The notes: generated from the sequence alone by a model not told the origin. DNA of 64,000 bases from Shewanella electrica (GCF_022321485.1 NZ_JAKOGG010000002.1:372001-436000); one strand, 5' to 3'. Positions 52,865 through 62,120 are shown, counted from the stretch's first letter. Translations and numbers: made by a program.

Positions 52865-54349
52865 CTAAATAAAACTAAAGTTGAGGTCAATATTTAAACT
52901 TTTTAGTTGTTTTTGTTCGCGTTGCAGATCTTTGACAAACAGGCTAAAACGATGCCGAGGCTCGGCGAAGGTTAATGAAATGCTGTTAGCTGATGCGGCT
53001 ATTTTGGCAATGGATAACCGACCAGATACTCGTCCTAAATTCAGTAATACCGCTAAACGAATTAAGCAGATCAATCGTTCCGTAGTTAGCTTCTGCTCCG
53101 GCTCCATGGTTTCAATGCGTTCAAGGTCGAGTTTTTTACGTTGGTTGCCAATTAATAACGCCAACATATGTTGTTGGGCCTCACCAAAACCTGGCAGATC
53201 GCTGTTGGCGATAATATAAGCGCCATGTTTATGGTGGGCGCGCGAGTTAATATGAATGCCTATCTCATGCAAAATTGCGCTGTAGGTCAGCGTACGTTGC
53301 CAGTGTTGTAGCTGCCATTCGTCGGCGACTGCATTAAATAGGTTAAGCATCGTCATACGGACTTTTTCTGCATGCGGCAGATCCACATGATACAGCTGCG
53401 CTAAGCTGTCGACGGTGCGCTGGCGAATGTCACTGTTGGTTTCAATTCCCGCCATTTCATATAAGACTCCCTCACGCAATGCGCCGTTGGCAAATGTCAG
53501 CGAGAGAATCGGTAAACGGCGAAAAAAACTGGTGAGAATGGCAAGACCGGCGGCGAGTAAATGCGTGCGTTTTTTCTCGATATTGTCGAGCACGATATTG
53601 TCGACATGGCCCCAATTGATCAACTGTTGCCGCAGCTGTTTTAAGCGGGGCAGGGTGATGAGTTCATCACCATGAAACTGCAGCATGGCCTCGCAGATCG
53701 CTTTAACGCTGCCAGAACTGCCTAATATCAGTTCCCAATCGCCAGTGAAATACTCTTTAGACAGTGAGGCGAACTGTTTATCTGCGGCTGTCATGGCTTG
53801 TTTAAATGCTTCAGCGGTGAGTTTGCCACCACTAAAAAATTTTTGATTGTAGCTGACACAACCACAGCGAAGGCTTGAGAGGCGGGTGGCGCTGGTGCGG
53901 TTACCCAATACGACTTCGGTGGAACCGCCACCGATATCAATGACAATGTTTTTGGCGGCCAACACTTGGCTATGCACGATGCCGTTATAGATGAGGCGGG
54001 CTTCTTCGTGACCTGACACCACTTCAATCGGATAAGGCAAAATATCGTAGGCGGCGCGAATAAACTGCTCGCGGTTTCTGGCAACCCGCAAGGTATGGGT
54101 GGCGACCAAGCGCACTCTTGGCCCCGGCACTGCCGAAAAACGTTGTTTGAAGTCTTGTAAACACGCAAGGCCGCGTGTCATTGCCTCTTCACTTAATAGG
54201 TTGTCGTCATTCAAACCATCCGCCAATTGCACTAACTGTTTCTCTTTATGCAGTAGCTGAATGCTGCCATCCTGCTCGCGGGCAATCACTAAGTGAAAGC
54301 TGTTTGACCCCATATCTACCGCAACAAAGTGTTTTGACGAATCGCTCAA
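52865..54349 (-). CDS. ppx: Exopolyphosphatase
   Basis: 494-residue Ppx/GppA phosphatase that removes terminal phosphates from long-chain polyphosphate. The ASKHA phosphate loops are 'DMGSNSFHLVIA' and 'IDIGGGSTEVVLG', and the C-terminal HD-type helical region ('ILHEIGIHINSRAHHKHGAYII') is present, as in Ppx. Adjacency to ppk fits Ppx rather than GppA. Its ATG overlaps the ppk stop (ATGA), so it is translationally coupled to the polyphosphate kinase gene. Confidence 0.94.
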   Translation of the reverse strand: MSDSSKHFVAVDMGSNSFHLVIAREQDGSIQLLHKEKQLVQLADGLNDDNLLSEEAMTRGLACLQDFKQRFSAVPGPRVRLVATHTLRVARNREQFIRAAYDILPYPIEVVSGHEEARLIYNGIVHSQVLAAKNIVIDIGGGSTEVVLGNRTSATRLSSLRCGCVSYNQKFFSGGKLTAEAFKQAMTAADKQFASLSKEYFTGDWELILGSSGSVKAICEAMLQFHGDELITLPRLKQLRQQLINWGHVDNIVLDNIEKKRTHLLAAGLAILTSFFRRLPILSLTFANGALREGVLYEMAGIETNSDIRQRTVDSLAQLYHVDLPHAEKVRMTMLNLFNAVADEWQLQHWQRTLTYSAILHEIGIHINSRAHHKHGAYIIANSDLPGFGEAQQHMLALLIGNQRKKLDLERIETMEPEQKLTTERLICLIRLAVLLNLGRVSGRLSIAKIAASANSISLTFAEPRHRFSLFVKDLQREQKQLKSLNIDLNFSFI

Positions 54350-56487
54350 GATGGCACTCCTATGACCCCGTTTTCCGTTGAGGTGGCGCTAATTAGCTGT
54401 TGTTGAAATTTCTTTTCCGCAGTGATGAGATATTGATAAACCGCCATTTGCGACTGTACTTTGCGTTTGTTGCCGCGGGGTTTATAAACGTTACTTTGTT
54501 CCTTGTTGATGATACGCGCCTTGGTATTGTCCGCAAACTGCAACGCCAAAATATCCATCAGTACCGCTTTTAACGCCGGATCGTACACGGGCGCGCTCAC
54601 TTCCACGCGATTGTCTATGTTACGGCTCATCCAATCGGCGGAACATAAAAACAGCTTATTTTCACCGCCCGCATAAAACAACATAATGCGCGAGTGCTCT
54701 AAAAATCGATCCACGATGCTATAGACCGAAATGTTGTCACTGATGCCGGGAATTTCTGATAACAAACAACACATGCCGCGGATCAGCAGCTTAATTTTCA
54801 CGCCAGCGGCTGATGCTTGATAGAGTTTCTGGATCAACACTTCATCGACCAAATTATTGAGTTTGAGTGTGATTGCCGCTTTCTTGCCGATATTGGCTTG
54901 CGCAATTTCGGCATCAATCAATCGCTCCAGTTCAGGCCGCACATTGACTGGGGAAACAATTAAATGTTTAAAATCAAAACGTTTATAGGGATGTTGAATA
55001 AACTCAAATACTTGGTCAATCTCACTGCAAATCTCTTGGTTAGCGGTAAACAGCGACACATCGGTATAAATCTTGGCGGTGCTTTCGTTGAAATTGCCGG
55101 AACCAACATGACCGTACAGTTGCAAACCGTTTTGCTCTTCGCGGCCAATCAAACACAGCTTACTGTGTACTTTTAAGCTAGGGATGCCGTGATGCACGGT
55201 CACTCCCGCCTCAGCCAGTTCACGGCTCCATTCGATGTTATTCATCTCATCAAAACGGGCGCGCAATTCAATAATGGCGGTGACTTGTTTGCCGTTTTTC
55301 ACCGCATCGATCAGTGACTGAATGATGCGCGACTTCTTCGCCACGCGATAAATATTGAGCTTAATAAAGCGCACTTTCGGGTCGTAGGCCGCTTGACGCA
55401 CCAGCTCGGTAAAATGGGAGAACTTGTGATACGGGTAGTGCACCAAGATATCGCGATGTTGAATGGCATCAAATTTATTGGGGAAGTGCTTAAAAATAGC
55501 GCAATCCAACGCATCAATTTTCTTGTTCACTAAATGTTTACGGCCAGGGTTAGGAAAGCCAATAAAATCTTTAAAACTGTGATAGCGACCACCGGGAATA
55601 ATACATTCGGTATTGGAGATTTTGAGATGGGTGGTCAGCATTGCCAGCATATGCTCTGGCATTTCTCGGTCATAGGCTAATCGCACCGGCTCGGCGGTGA
55701 GTCGTTGTTTTAAGCCGATGGTCAATTTTTCCAGCTGGCTTTGTTCCAATTCATCGGTGAGATTAAATTCAGCATCACGAGTAAATTTCATCGAATAAGC
55801 TTCGATGTGGTCATACTCAAAGAACGGCGCAAACAACTCATCTACGCAGTGTCGAATAATGTTATCCAACAAGATTAAGTGTTTCTTGAGCTTGGATTTT
55901 TCAGCTGGCAACTGCACAAAACGTTCAACATTTTTGGTGGGAACTTCCACCAGTGCATACTGTTTTTTCTCTGGGGTAAATAAGCAAACCACCAGATAGG
56001 TGGAGTTGTCATTAATGTGCTTAATCAGATCGGTATTGTTATGGATAATCAGCGGGGCGATATGCCGTTTGAGATGATCACGAAAGTAAGCGCGTAGCCA
56101 TTGACTATGGAAATCACTGAGCTGCTGTTCGTTGATCAAGTAAATATTGCGCCGTGCCAGTTCTCGCATCAGTTCGCTGTAGATGGCGTCGAAACGTTCC
56201 TGTAATAACACCACCTTGGTTTGGATTTTTGCCATCAAGTGCTTACTGATGTTGCGGCCTTCTTGCAGGCTCGATAACAGCATGGAACGCCGCACGGCGG
56301 CGACCCTAACACGGAAAAACTCATCCATATTACTGGAGTAAATCCCCAAAAAACGCACTCGCTCGACTAATGGCACTGAACTATCGGCCGCTTCTTGCAA
56401 TACTCGCTCATTAAATGATAACCACGACAGTTCTTTATCGATGGAAAACTTTTCAGACGATGGAGACACAGGTTTATTCCTTGACAC
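54346..56487 (-). CDS. ppk: Polyphosphate kinase 1
   Basis: 713-residue kinase that transfers the gamma phosphate of ATP to growing polyphosphate, and back. The N-terminal domain starts 'KELSWLSFNERVLQEA', the head domain follows, and two PLD-like catalytic domains carry the phosphohistidine in 'KVHSKLCLIG' and 'YGHVGSGNFNESTAKIYTD'. It heads the ppk-ppx operon. Upstream at 56665-56693 is a three-half-site Pho box that predicts PhoB control. Confidence 0.96.
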   Translation of the reverse strand: MSRNKPVSPSSEKFSIDKELSWLSFNERVLQEAADSSVPLVERVRFLGIYSSNMDEFFRVRVAAVRRSMLLSSLQEGRNISKHLMAKIQTKVVLLQERFDAIYSELMRELARRNIYLINEQQLSDFHSQWLRAYFRDHLKRHIAPLIIHNNTDLIKHINDNSTYLVVCLFTPEKKQYALVEVPTKNVERFVQLPAEKSKLKKHLILLDNIIRHCVDELFAPFFEYDHIEAYSMKFTRDAEFNLTDELEQSQLEKLTIGLKQRLTAEPVRLAYDREMPEHMLAMLTTHLKISNTECIIPGGRYHSFKDFIGFPNPGRKHLVNKKIDALDCAIFKHFPNKFDAIQHRDILVHYPYHKFSHFTELVRQAAYDPKVRFIKLNIYRVAKKSRIIQSLIDAVKNGKQVTAIIELRARFDEMNNIEWSRELAEAGVTVHHGIPSLKVHSKLCLIGREEQNGLQLYGHVGSGNFNESTAKIYTDVSLFTANQEICSEIDQVFEFIQHPYKRFDFKHLIVSPVNVRPELERLIDAEIAQANIGKKAAITLKLNNLVDEVLIQKLYQASAAGVKIKLLIRGMCCLLSEIPGISDNISVYSIVDRFLEHSRIMLFYAGGENKLFLCSADWMSRNIDNRVEVSAPVYDPALKAVLMDILALQFADNTKARIINKEQSNVYKPRGNKRKVQSQMAVYQYLITAEKKFQQQLISATSTENGVIGVPS

Positions 56488-56664
56488 TGAGTATACGAGG
56501 TGCGGTAACTCTTTAATGTGTATCGCTAATTAGCAAAGCACTCGGCCGCTAAAAAAGCAATACACAAGGCTGGAGAACGCCCAGGAGTCGGCAAAAATTC
56601 CGCATTTATGGTGGCGAGCAAAGTAGCAAGAGATTGTGAAGCTGATATGACAAATTGAGACTAT

Positions 56665-56693
56665 ATGACAGTTTAGTGTCTGTCTTGTGACAG
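56665..56693 (-). promoter_or_regulatory. Three-repeat Pho box upstream of ppk-ppx
   Basis: On the minus strand CTGTCAC-AAGA-CAGACAC-TAAA-CTGTCAT has three 7-bp PhoB half-sites at 11-bp steps; the middle one is degenerate (5 of 7). It lies about 180 bp upstream of the ppk start. Confidence 0.85.
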
Positions 56694-56701
56694 CCCCTAG
56701 C
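56690..56701 (+). repeat. Solo terminal repeat of the MITE-like element
   Basis: ACAGCCCCTAGC is identical to 12 bp of the right terminal repeat of the element at 59148-59253. It overlaps the last bases of the Pho box; no left partner is present. Confidence 0.35.
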
Positions 56702-56835
56702 ACGGTGCTCAAATGAAATAGCGTTACCGAGCGTTGTGTCAGTTTGGGGTAATCTTAAGATGTAAAGCTGGTGTGAAAAATATGCTATGTTGCATGGAAC
56801 GTTGGCGCTGACCAAATAACCATTAGGAGTCGTAG

Positions 56836-58776
56836 GTGAAGTCCAAGCTAGGGATCTGTTTGGTGGTAATTGCGGCTGGTGGCATCTGTTGGTGGTTATA
56901 CCCAACGGCCAGCAGTGATAACACATCATCCGCCGTGAACAATAACGCAAGACGCATTGATTGGAACGTGCCAGCAGCCACAATGTCGCAGGATGTTGAA
57001 CATCCATTATCTTTGCCAGAACGGCTTGAGCAAGCCAAAAAAGCCAGCTTCGAATGTTGGCAACAAGAGCAACAGAATTTGCAGGAAAGGCAAAGCCGAT
57101 ATGACAACCCGCTCAACCATGCGCTAATGACAGCGCTAGCTAATGGCGAATCCTATGAGCAGCTATTGATGCGTGTGCCGGAAGGGCGGCTGTCAGGGTA
57201 CTATGTTCTTCAGCTCAATATCGCGCAACGTCAACTACAACTGCAACAAATGGGCTTTGAGCCGAGTGAGCAACAATTGGAACAGCGCCGCCAAGAGCCA
57301 TCTTTTGATCGATGGTCGCTAGCCGAACATATCACCATGCTGAGCGAAGCGAATGCGGCTAAACAGTTTTATGAACTCAGAGATGGCTTAAGCCAGTTAA
57401 CTTCGCTGGACCAAGAACAGTTTGCGCAGCAAGCGAGCGGCTATCAGCTAACCAGTGGTGATCTCACCACCTTGATGTTGCAAGACTATACCACCTTTTC
57501 CCAAGAGCAACTGTTAACCCTGCTAGAGCAAACACCGACGCAAGTGCTCAACCAGAAGCCATTGGTGATCAATATGGCAACCAATGTCCCTATGATGAAT
57601 ATTGCCGATTATGCTGCTTATGCTTTGAATGTACCGGTATTAAAAGCACTCGCCGAACGTGGCATCTATCCCACAGAATTAAAGGGTTACTTTGGACCAA
57701 TAGAGAATGCCCTCAACCATCCTAGTTGGGGCAATAGCGATAATGAGCAGATGTCGACAATGCTGCAGTATTTAGTCGACCAAGGCTACAAAGCTTATAC
57801 CGTTAATACCGAGGCAGGTGTACAGCTGGGGTCGCCTTTGTTCCCTGAGAGCGGGAGCGATCACCAAGCGGCAAAACAGTTTTTACAACGCGCCAATGCA
57901 CTGACGCCGAGTATGGCATTAACTGGCTCCGCCACTGGCGCTGTTGATCGTGCTTTAAATGACATCGCTGCGGCGAGGGAAAAGCGCAATGAACATTTCC
58001 GCACTTGCCAAGCGTTACAAATGGATCTCAGTCAAATCGAACAGCTACTAAATGGCCGACAAATAGACATGAAAATTAATGAGTTAGCCAAACAATTTAG
58101 CGGCGATGCATTATTAGAGGCATTGCAGACGGAAGATCCCGCATTGGTGGATATCTATCTCGATAGCCGCAGTGCTGGCCGTCCAACGCACCAACAAGCG
58201 TTTCGCGATGCGATGCTGGAGGACGATCCTGTTGTTGGCTTAGGCGAACTGTTACAAACGACCGAGTTAACCGCGGATGATATAGATGTCATGTTATTGA
58301 ATCTAATAAACTTCCCCACACTTGTACCTTACTGGAATAATCGACAAACGCTGTCGGCACCCAGCTCATTGTCTATTTTGAAACATCTCAATGCAGACCA
58401 AATGACGTTGTTAATCGAACAAGGATTCGATCTGCATATCACGGATCAATATCAGCGCAATCTATATGGGGTGTTGTTCAGTAGCCAACCGCAATTTATT
58501 GAACAGCTTGAGCAAGCGCGAGTTGATCCTTTCAGCAATGATTATGGCGCTGATGCGTTGGATATGGCCCTAGATAGAAGTTATCTCGACAATACATTGT
58601 TTGCTGGTACGCTACAGATTCTGCAAGCGTGTGTGTCGCTAGAGCCTAATCATCAAAGGCGTTTAGCCCGCTTAAAACTGTATCGGCCGCAACTGTACCA
58701 GCAATTGCTGGCGATGGACCCAAGGGTTGTCATCAACGATGGCGTGCAGCCGAATGTCGTGCTCAGTGTGCAATGA
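56836..58776 (+). CDS. Large unknown helical-repeat protein, membrane-anchored
   Basis: 646-residue protein that I do not recognise. An N-terminal hydrophobic segment ('LGICLVVIAAGGICWWLY', residues 5-22) works as a signal anchor; no clear cleavage site is seen. The rest is Gln/Leu/Asp-rich and mainly helical. Regions such as 'YAAYALNVPVLKALAERGIYP', 'NALNHPSW', 'MLQYLVDQGYKAYTVN' and 'MTLLIEQGFDLHITD' resemble degenerate ankyrin-type helix pairs, so it may be a repeat scaffold. AGGAG six bases upstream supports GTG at 56836. A ybjQ gene follows after 27 bp, probably in the same operon. Confidence 0.6.
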   Translation: MKSKLGICLVVIAAGGICWWLYPTASSDNTSSAVNNNARRIDWNVPAATMSQDVEHPLSLPERLEQAKKASFECWQQEQQNLQERQSRYDNPLNHALMTALANGESYEQLLMRVPEGRLSGYYVLQLNIAQRQLQLQQMGFEPSEQQLEQRRQEPSFDRWSLAEHITMLSEANAAKQFYELRDGLSQLTSLDQEQFAQQASGYQLTSGDLTTLMLQDYTTFSQEQLLTLLEQTPTQVLNQKPLVINMATNVPMMNIADYAAYALNVPVLKALAERGIYPTELKGYFGPIENALNHPSWGNSDNEQMSTMLQYLVDQGYKAYTVNTEAGVQLGSPLFPESGSDHQAAKQFLQRANALTPSMALTGSATGAVDRALNDIAAAREKRNEHFRTCQALQMDLSQIEQLLNGRQIDMKINELAKQFSGDALLEALQTEDPALVDIYLDSRSAGRPTHQQAFRDAMLEDDPVVGLGELLQTTELTADDIDVMLLNLINFPTLVPYWNNRQTLSAPSSLSILKHLNADQMTLLIEQGFDLHITDQYQRNLYGVLFSSQPQFIEQLEQARVDPFSNDYGADALDMALDRSYLDNTLFAGTLQILQACVSLEPNHQRRLARLKLYRPQLYQQLLAMDPRVVINDGVQPNVVLSVQ

Positions 58777-58803
58777 GCAATTTTAGCCTTCAGAGGAAGA
58801 AGC

Positions 58804-59124
58804 ATGAAAATAGTCACAACAGATACCATTAGCGGCTATCAAGTCAGTGCCACATTAGGTGTTGTTAATGGTAGCGTGGTGCGCAGCAAACATCTTGGGC
58901 GCGATATTATGGCTGGGCTAAAAACGCTTATCGGTGGCGAGATTAAAGGCTACACCGAGATGCTCACCGAAGCGCGGCAAATTGCCATTGAGCGGATGAT
59001 TGCCCAAGCAGAACAGCTCGATGCGGACGCGGTGGTGAACGTACGTTTTACTACCAGCGCGATTATGAATGGCATGTCCGAAATGCTGGCCTATGGCACA
59101 GCGGTTAAGCTGACACCGGCATAA
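58804..59124 (+). CDS. ybjQ: YbjQ/UPF0145-family protein
   Basis: 106-residue soluble protein of the YbjQ (UPF0145) family, which forms small ring-like oligomers of unknown function and is sometimes called a heavy-metal-binding domain. Key segments are 'TISGYQVSATLGVVNGSVVRSKHLGRDI', 'IKGYTEMLTEARQIAIERM' and 'DADAVVNVRF'. It follows the 646-residue unknown gene by 27 bp, with a GAGGAAG-type site before its ATG. A MITE-like element starts 23 bp past its stop. Confidence 0.9.
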   Translation: MKIVTTDTISGYQVSATLGVVNGSVVRSKHLGRDIMAGLKTLIGGEIKGYTEMLTEARQIAIERMIAQAEQLDADAVVNVRFTTSAIMNGMSEMLAYGTAVKLTPA

Positions 59125-59147
59125 CCCAACTACATATCTACCGAGGT

Positions 59148-59253
59148 GCTAGGGGCTGTTTATCTTTGCTGATTGTTTTTACAGCTGACTGAGCGTGATT
59201 TAGGCAAGGCAGGTGATGCGCCGTGTAGTTATTCTCCACAAACAGCCCCTAGC
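59148..59253. repeat. MITE-like 106-bp inverted-repeat element
   Basis: GCTAGGGGCTGTTT (59148-59161) and AAACAGCCCCTAGC (59240-59253) are perfect 14-bp terminal inverted repeats around a 78-bp core (GTGATTTAGGCAAGGCAGG at its centre). The element has no ORF. It sits between ybjQ and the convergent DHA2 transporter gene and may also act as a terminator stem. A core match near 32300 and a solo end at 56690 suggest a dispersed family. Confidence 0.8.
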
Positions 59254-59258
59254 GACGC

Positions 59259-60653
59259 TTATCGATGTTTCAGCACGCTGGCGCCAGCGTTTGCGGGCAG
59301 TCTTGCACAGTCGAAAATTGCCAGTAGGGCAATCCCCGCAATAAACCACATGGATAAGGCAAAGTCGGCGGCTGAGGCGGTAGCACTACTGCCACCGTTG
59401 ATCAGGCTGGCAATGGCTAAACTCAGTGCGCCAATGGCAATGCCGGCACCGAGATTCATCTGCATAATAACGGCTTGCAACGTGTTGGCATCCGTCATCT
59501 GTTTGGTTGGAATATCGGCAAAGCCAATAGTATTCATCGCGGTGAAGTGCATCGAACGATTCATGCCACTGACAAACAGCAAGGTCGCAATCAACCATTT
59601 TGGCGTATCGGCACTAATAAAGGCCATTGCCGCAAAGCCGATAACCACCATCAAGCCATTGACCACCAAAACTTTTTTAAAGCCGAAGCGATTCATTATC
59701 GCGGTAGTGGCGGGTTTCATGGCGAGGTTGCCAGCAAAGAGCCACAGCAGCAGCGCGCCAGAAGTGACGGCACTAAAGCCAAAGCCAACCTGAAACATCA
59801 AGGGCAGCAGAAACGGCACCGATGAAATCGCGATACGAAATAACGACCCGCCGACAATAGATACACGAAACGTACGCACGGCAATCGGTGCCAGATTAAA
59901 CAAAGGTTGTGGCGCATGACGTAAGTGTTTGACGGTAAAAGCCAACAGCAGCAAGCCAGTAGCCAAAATGGCTAATGCTAAACTCAAGGCAATATCATCA
60001 CGGCTGCTAAATTCGATGCCGGTCATCGTGCAGCCAAACCCCAAGCCGCTAAGCACAAATCCCTTAATATCAAAGCCTTGAACACTACGTGGCGTTGCTG
60101 GAATGAGCCGCCAAGCGGCCAATAGTGCCAGCGCACTTAGCGGGACATTAAGTAAGAAGATCCAATGCCAGCTCCAATGGCTGGCGATCCAACCGCCCAA
60201 TACCGGCCCGATTAATGGCGCGACCAAGGCGGGCCACGTCAAAATCGCGATCGCTCGCACCATCTCCGATTTTGGCGTGTCGCGTAGCACCACTAACCGC
60301 CCCACAGGCACCATCATGGCCCCGCCCATACCTTGTAAAATACGGGCAAGGGTAAATTGTGTCAGATCTTGGCAGAGTGCACACAGCACAGAAGCCAAGG
60401 CAAATATGACAATGGAACCGCTAAAAATGTGATGCGCGCCAAAGCGTTCGGTTGCCCAGCCGCTCAACGGAATAAACACTGTCATGGCGATGAGATAGGC
60501 AGAAACACCTAAGGAAAGATGGGCGGGTGCTGTGCCAAAATCAGCGGCAATCGCGGGTAGGGCAGTGGTAATGACGGTGGCATCTAAAATCTGCATAAAC
60601 ATAGCTCCTGCCACCAGCAGAGCTACAGAAGTACGGCGATCAATCGTTATCAT
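59259..60653 (-). CDS. DHA2-family multidrug MFS transporter
   Basis: Drug:H+ antiporter of the 14-helix DHA2 group, about 464 residues. N-terminal 'FMQILDATVITTALPAIAADFG' and the loop 'GWATERFGAHHIF' are the family marks, with 'RILQGMGGAMMVPVGRLVVLRD' further on. It resembles MdtD/EmrB-type pumps. The start is uncertain: ATG 60653 gives a normal N terminus, ATG 60677 adds eight residues, and neither has a good ribosome-binding site. Substrate unknown. Confidence 0.85.
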   Translation of the reverse strand: MITIDRRTSVALLVAGAMFMQILDATVITTALPAIAADFGTAPAHLSLGVSAYLIAMTVFIPLSGWATERFGAHHIFSGSIVIFALASVLCALCQDLTQFTLARILQGMGGAMMVPVGRLVVLRDTPKSEMVRAIAILTWPALVAPLIGPVLGGWIASHWSWHWIFLLNVPLSALALLAAWRLIPATPRSVQGFDIKGFVLSGLGFGCTMTGIEFSSRDDIALSLALAILATGLLLLAFTVKHLRHAPQPLFNLAPIAVRTFRVSIVGGSLFRIAISSVPFLLPLMFQVGFGFSAVTSGALLLWLFAGNLAMKPATTAIMNRFGFKKVLVVNGLMVVIGFAAMAFISADTPKWLIATLLFVSGMNRSMHFTAMNTIGFADIPTKQMTDANTLQAVIMQMNLGAGIAIGALSLAIASLINGGSSATASAADFALSMWFIAGIALLAIFDCARLPANAGASVLKHR

Positions 60654-60753
60654 CTTGCAACTTACGTTATGGGACATCAAACCAACATTAACGGAGCGAT
60701 GAACTGGCTATAAAATAGAGTTGGCTATGTTGATGCGCAGGCATTTATCCTAG

Positions 60754-60809
60754 GCAACTCGCAACTCGCAACTCGCAACTCGCAACTCGCAACTCGCAAC
60801 TCGCAACTC
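60754..60809. repeat. Heptanucleotide tandem array, 8 units
   Basis: Eight perfect units of GCAACTC. The array ends 2 bp before the trmO stop (trmO ends at 60812 on the minus strand) and lies 100 bp from the DHA2 transporter start. It is a second 7-bp array in the window, with a unit unlike the first. Confidence 0.95.
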
Positions 60810-60811
60810 GA

Positions 60812-61294
60812 TTACTCAAATCGATCATCGGCTTGGGTGACGTTATTCGCTGCGGTTTCAAACCAGCCACACTGGCTATGTTCGCGGTTATCAAACTGGC
60901 TGACAAACGGTTTGATATCGAGCACTGGCGTGCCATCTAGCAGATCTAACTCTTGCACATATAAGCGATTAGCTTCAATTTTTTGTAATCGTACTAATGA
61001 CATACCAATGGGATTAGGCCGACTTGGCGCCCGTGTTGCGAACAATCCATGTGGTTTGTCGTCAAGATACGGCGTGACGGCTAACTTCGGCTGTCTAGCT
61101 TGGTGCAGATGGCATAACACCCAGATATGGGAAAATCCTGCCAAGTCTTGCAGTGCCTCAAGATATTGCGGTGCAATCTCAATCATGCCTTGGCTGGCAT
61201 TATCATGCGATGGCTGCACCGGAGTGCCAGCTTGTTGGGTGAACGGGCTATGCACCACTCCAATGCTTTGATAGTGGATGTGCGAAACTTCCAT
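60812..61294 (-). CDS. trmO: tRNA-Thr(GGU) m6t6A37 methyltransferase TrmO
   Basis: 160-residue SAM-dependent methyltransferase of the TrmO (YaeB/TsaA) family with the beta-barrel SAM fold. 'IHYQSIGVVHSPF' opens it, and 'VTPYLDDKPHGLFATRAPSRPNPIGMSLVRL' holds the conserved SAM-binding residues. It would methylate the t6A of tRNA. It is shorter than E. coli TrmO (about 235) and lacks its C-terminal extension, as short homologues do. AAGGAG 8 nt upstream supports the start. The heptamer array directly follows its stop. Confidence 0.87.
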   Translation of the reverse strand: MEVSHIHYQSIGVVHSPFTQQAGTPVQPSHDNASQGMIEIAPQYLEALQDLAGFSHIWVLCHLHQARQPKLAVTPYLDDKPHGLFATRAPSRPNPIGMSLVRLQKIEANRLYVQELDLLDGTPVLDIKPFVSQFDNREHSQCGWFETAANNVTQADDRFE

Positions 61295-61324
61295 GAATAA
61301 CTCTCCTTTGCCTTTATGTCAGGC

Positions 61325-61939
61325 CTAATCTAACGCTAACCATACTCCCACTAGCATCATCAGTATCCCTGAGGTGCGATTGAGCCATACCACTTTGTTG
61401 CCATGGGCTAATGCTGCACGTAGTCCTTTACCGCCGGAGGCGTAGGCCAACATACATAGCAACTCGGACACCATGATAATGCCAATTAAGCTGGTTAACT
61501 GTGGTGCCATCGGCATTGATTGATCAATAAATGGTGGCAGTAGCGAAATCATAAATGCCCAACCTTTGGGGTTGGCAATGGCGGTAATAAAACCTTGTGA
61601 CATTAACGCCGTGCGGCTTACATCTGTTGGTTGCTGCTCCGTTGCTAGTGTGGCTGGCGCACGCCACATACTTAGGCCAACCCAAATGAGATACGCGCCG
61701 CCAAACCATTTCAGCCATTGAAATACATCCGGGTGTTGCAGCATCACTGCCGCAACGCCTAACGCGGCCGCCAAGGCAACTAATGCGACGCCTATTACCT
61801 CACCGAGCATCATCCAGCTGGTGCGTCTTACACCCACTTGCATGCCCAAGGTCATCGCCAGCGTCATACACATGCCCGGCGTGGCGGAAACCAATAGAAA
61901 GGTAGGGATAAATACACTTAACAACGAGTAGTTCAGCAT
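61325..61939 (-). CDS. LysE/RhtB-family exporter
   Basis: 204-residue inner-membrane exporter, second LysE-type protein in the window. Marks are 'VSATPGMCMTLAMTLGMQVGVRRTSWMMLGEVIG' and 'GFITAIANPKGWAFMISLLPPF'. The usual 'PGP' motif reads 'TPGM', a slight change. The substrate is unknown. It lies 30 bp from trmO on the same strand, with no functional link seen. The divergent DUF4177-like gene shares its upstream region with two tandem palindromes. Confidence 0.88.
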   Translation of the reverse strand: MLNYSLLSVFIPTFLLVSATPGMCMTLAMTLGMQVGVRRTSWMMLGEVIGVALVALAAALGVAAVMLQHPDVFQWLKWFGGAYLIWVGLSMWRAPATLATEQQPTDVSRTALMSQGFITAIANPKGWAFMISLLPPFIDQSMPMAPQLTSLIGIIMVSELLCMLAYASGGKGLRAALAHGNKVVWLNRTSGILMMLVGVWLALD

Positions 61940-62061
61940 GGTTTTCTAAGATTACTGCGAAAAACTGAGCATAATCAAAAGCGGTGTTCGGCTGCAATAG
62001 GGGCATTTGTCGGATTTTTAATCGGCTCGGTCAACATGTGGAATTTCCTGTTGCACCATTC

Positions 62062-62096
62062 GACATTTTATGTCAAATTCTGCGACATATTATGTC
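62062..62096. promoter_or_regulatory. Two tandem 13-bp palindromes, candidate operator
   Basis: GACATTTTATGTC (62062-62074) and GACATATTATGTC (62084-62096) are near-identical palindromes spaced 22 bp centre to centre, two helical turns. They lie 25-59 bp upstream of the start at 62121 and in the shared control region with the LysE gene. The regulator is not known. Confidence 0.7.
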
Positions 62097-62120
62097 TTAA
62101 GGTGATGCAGGGAGCAATTG

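Noticed and set aside
59173-59793. 206-codon plus-strand ORF overlapping the DHA2 transporter
   Set aside because: It is the mirror of the membrane-protein gene on the other strand and starts inside the MITE-like element.
60745-60936. 63-codon minus-strand ORF ending in Arg-Val-Ala-Ser repeats
   Set aside because: A translation of the GCAACTC array running out of frame with trmO.
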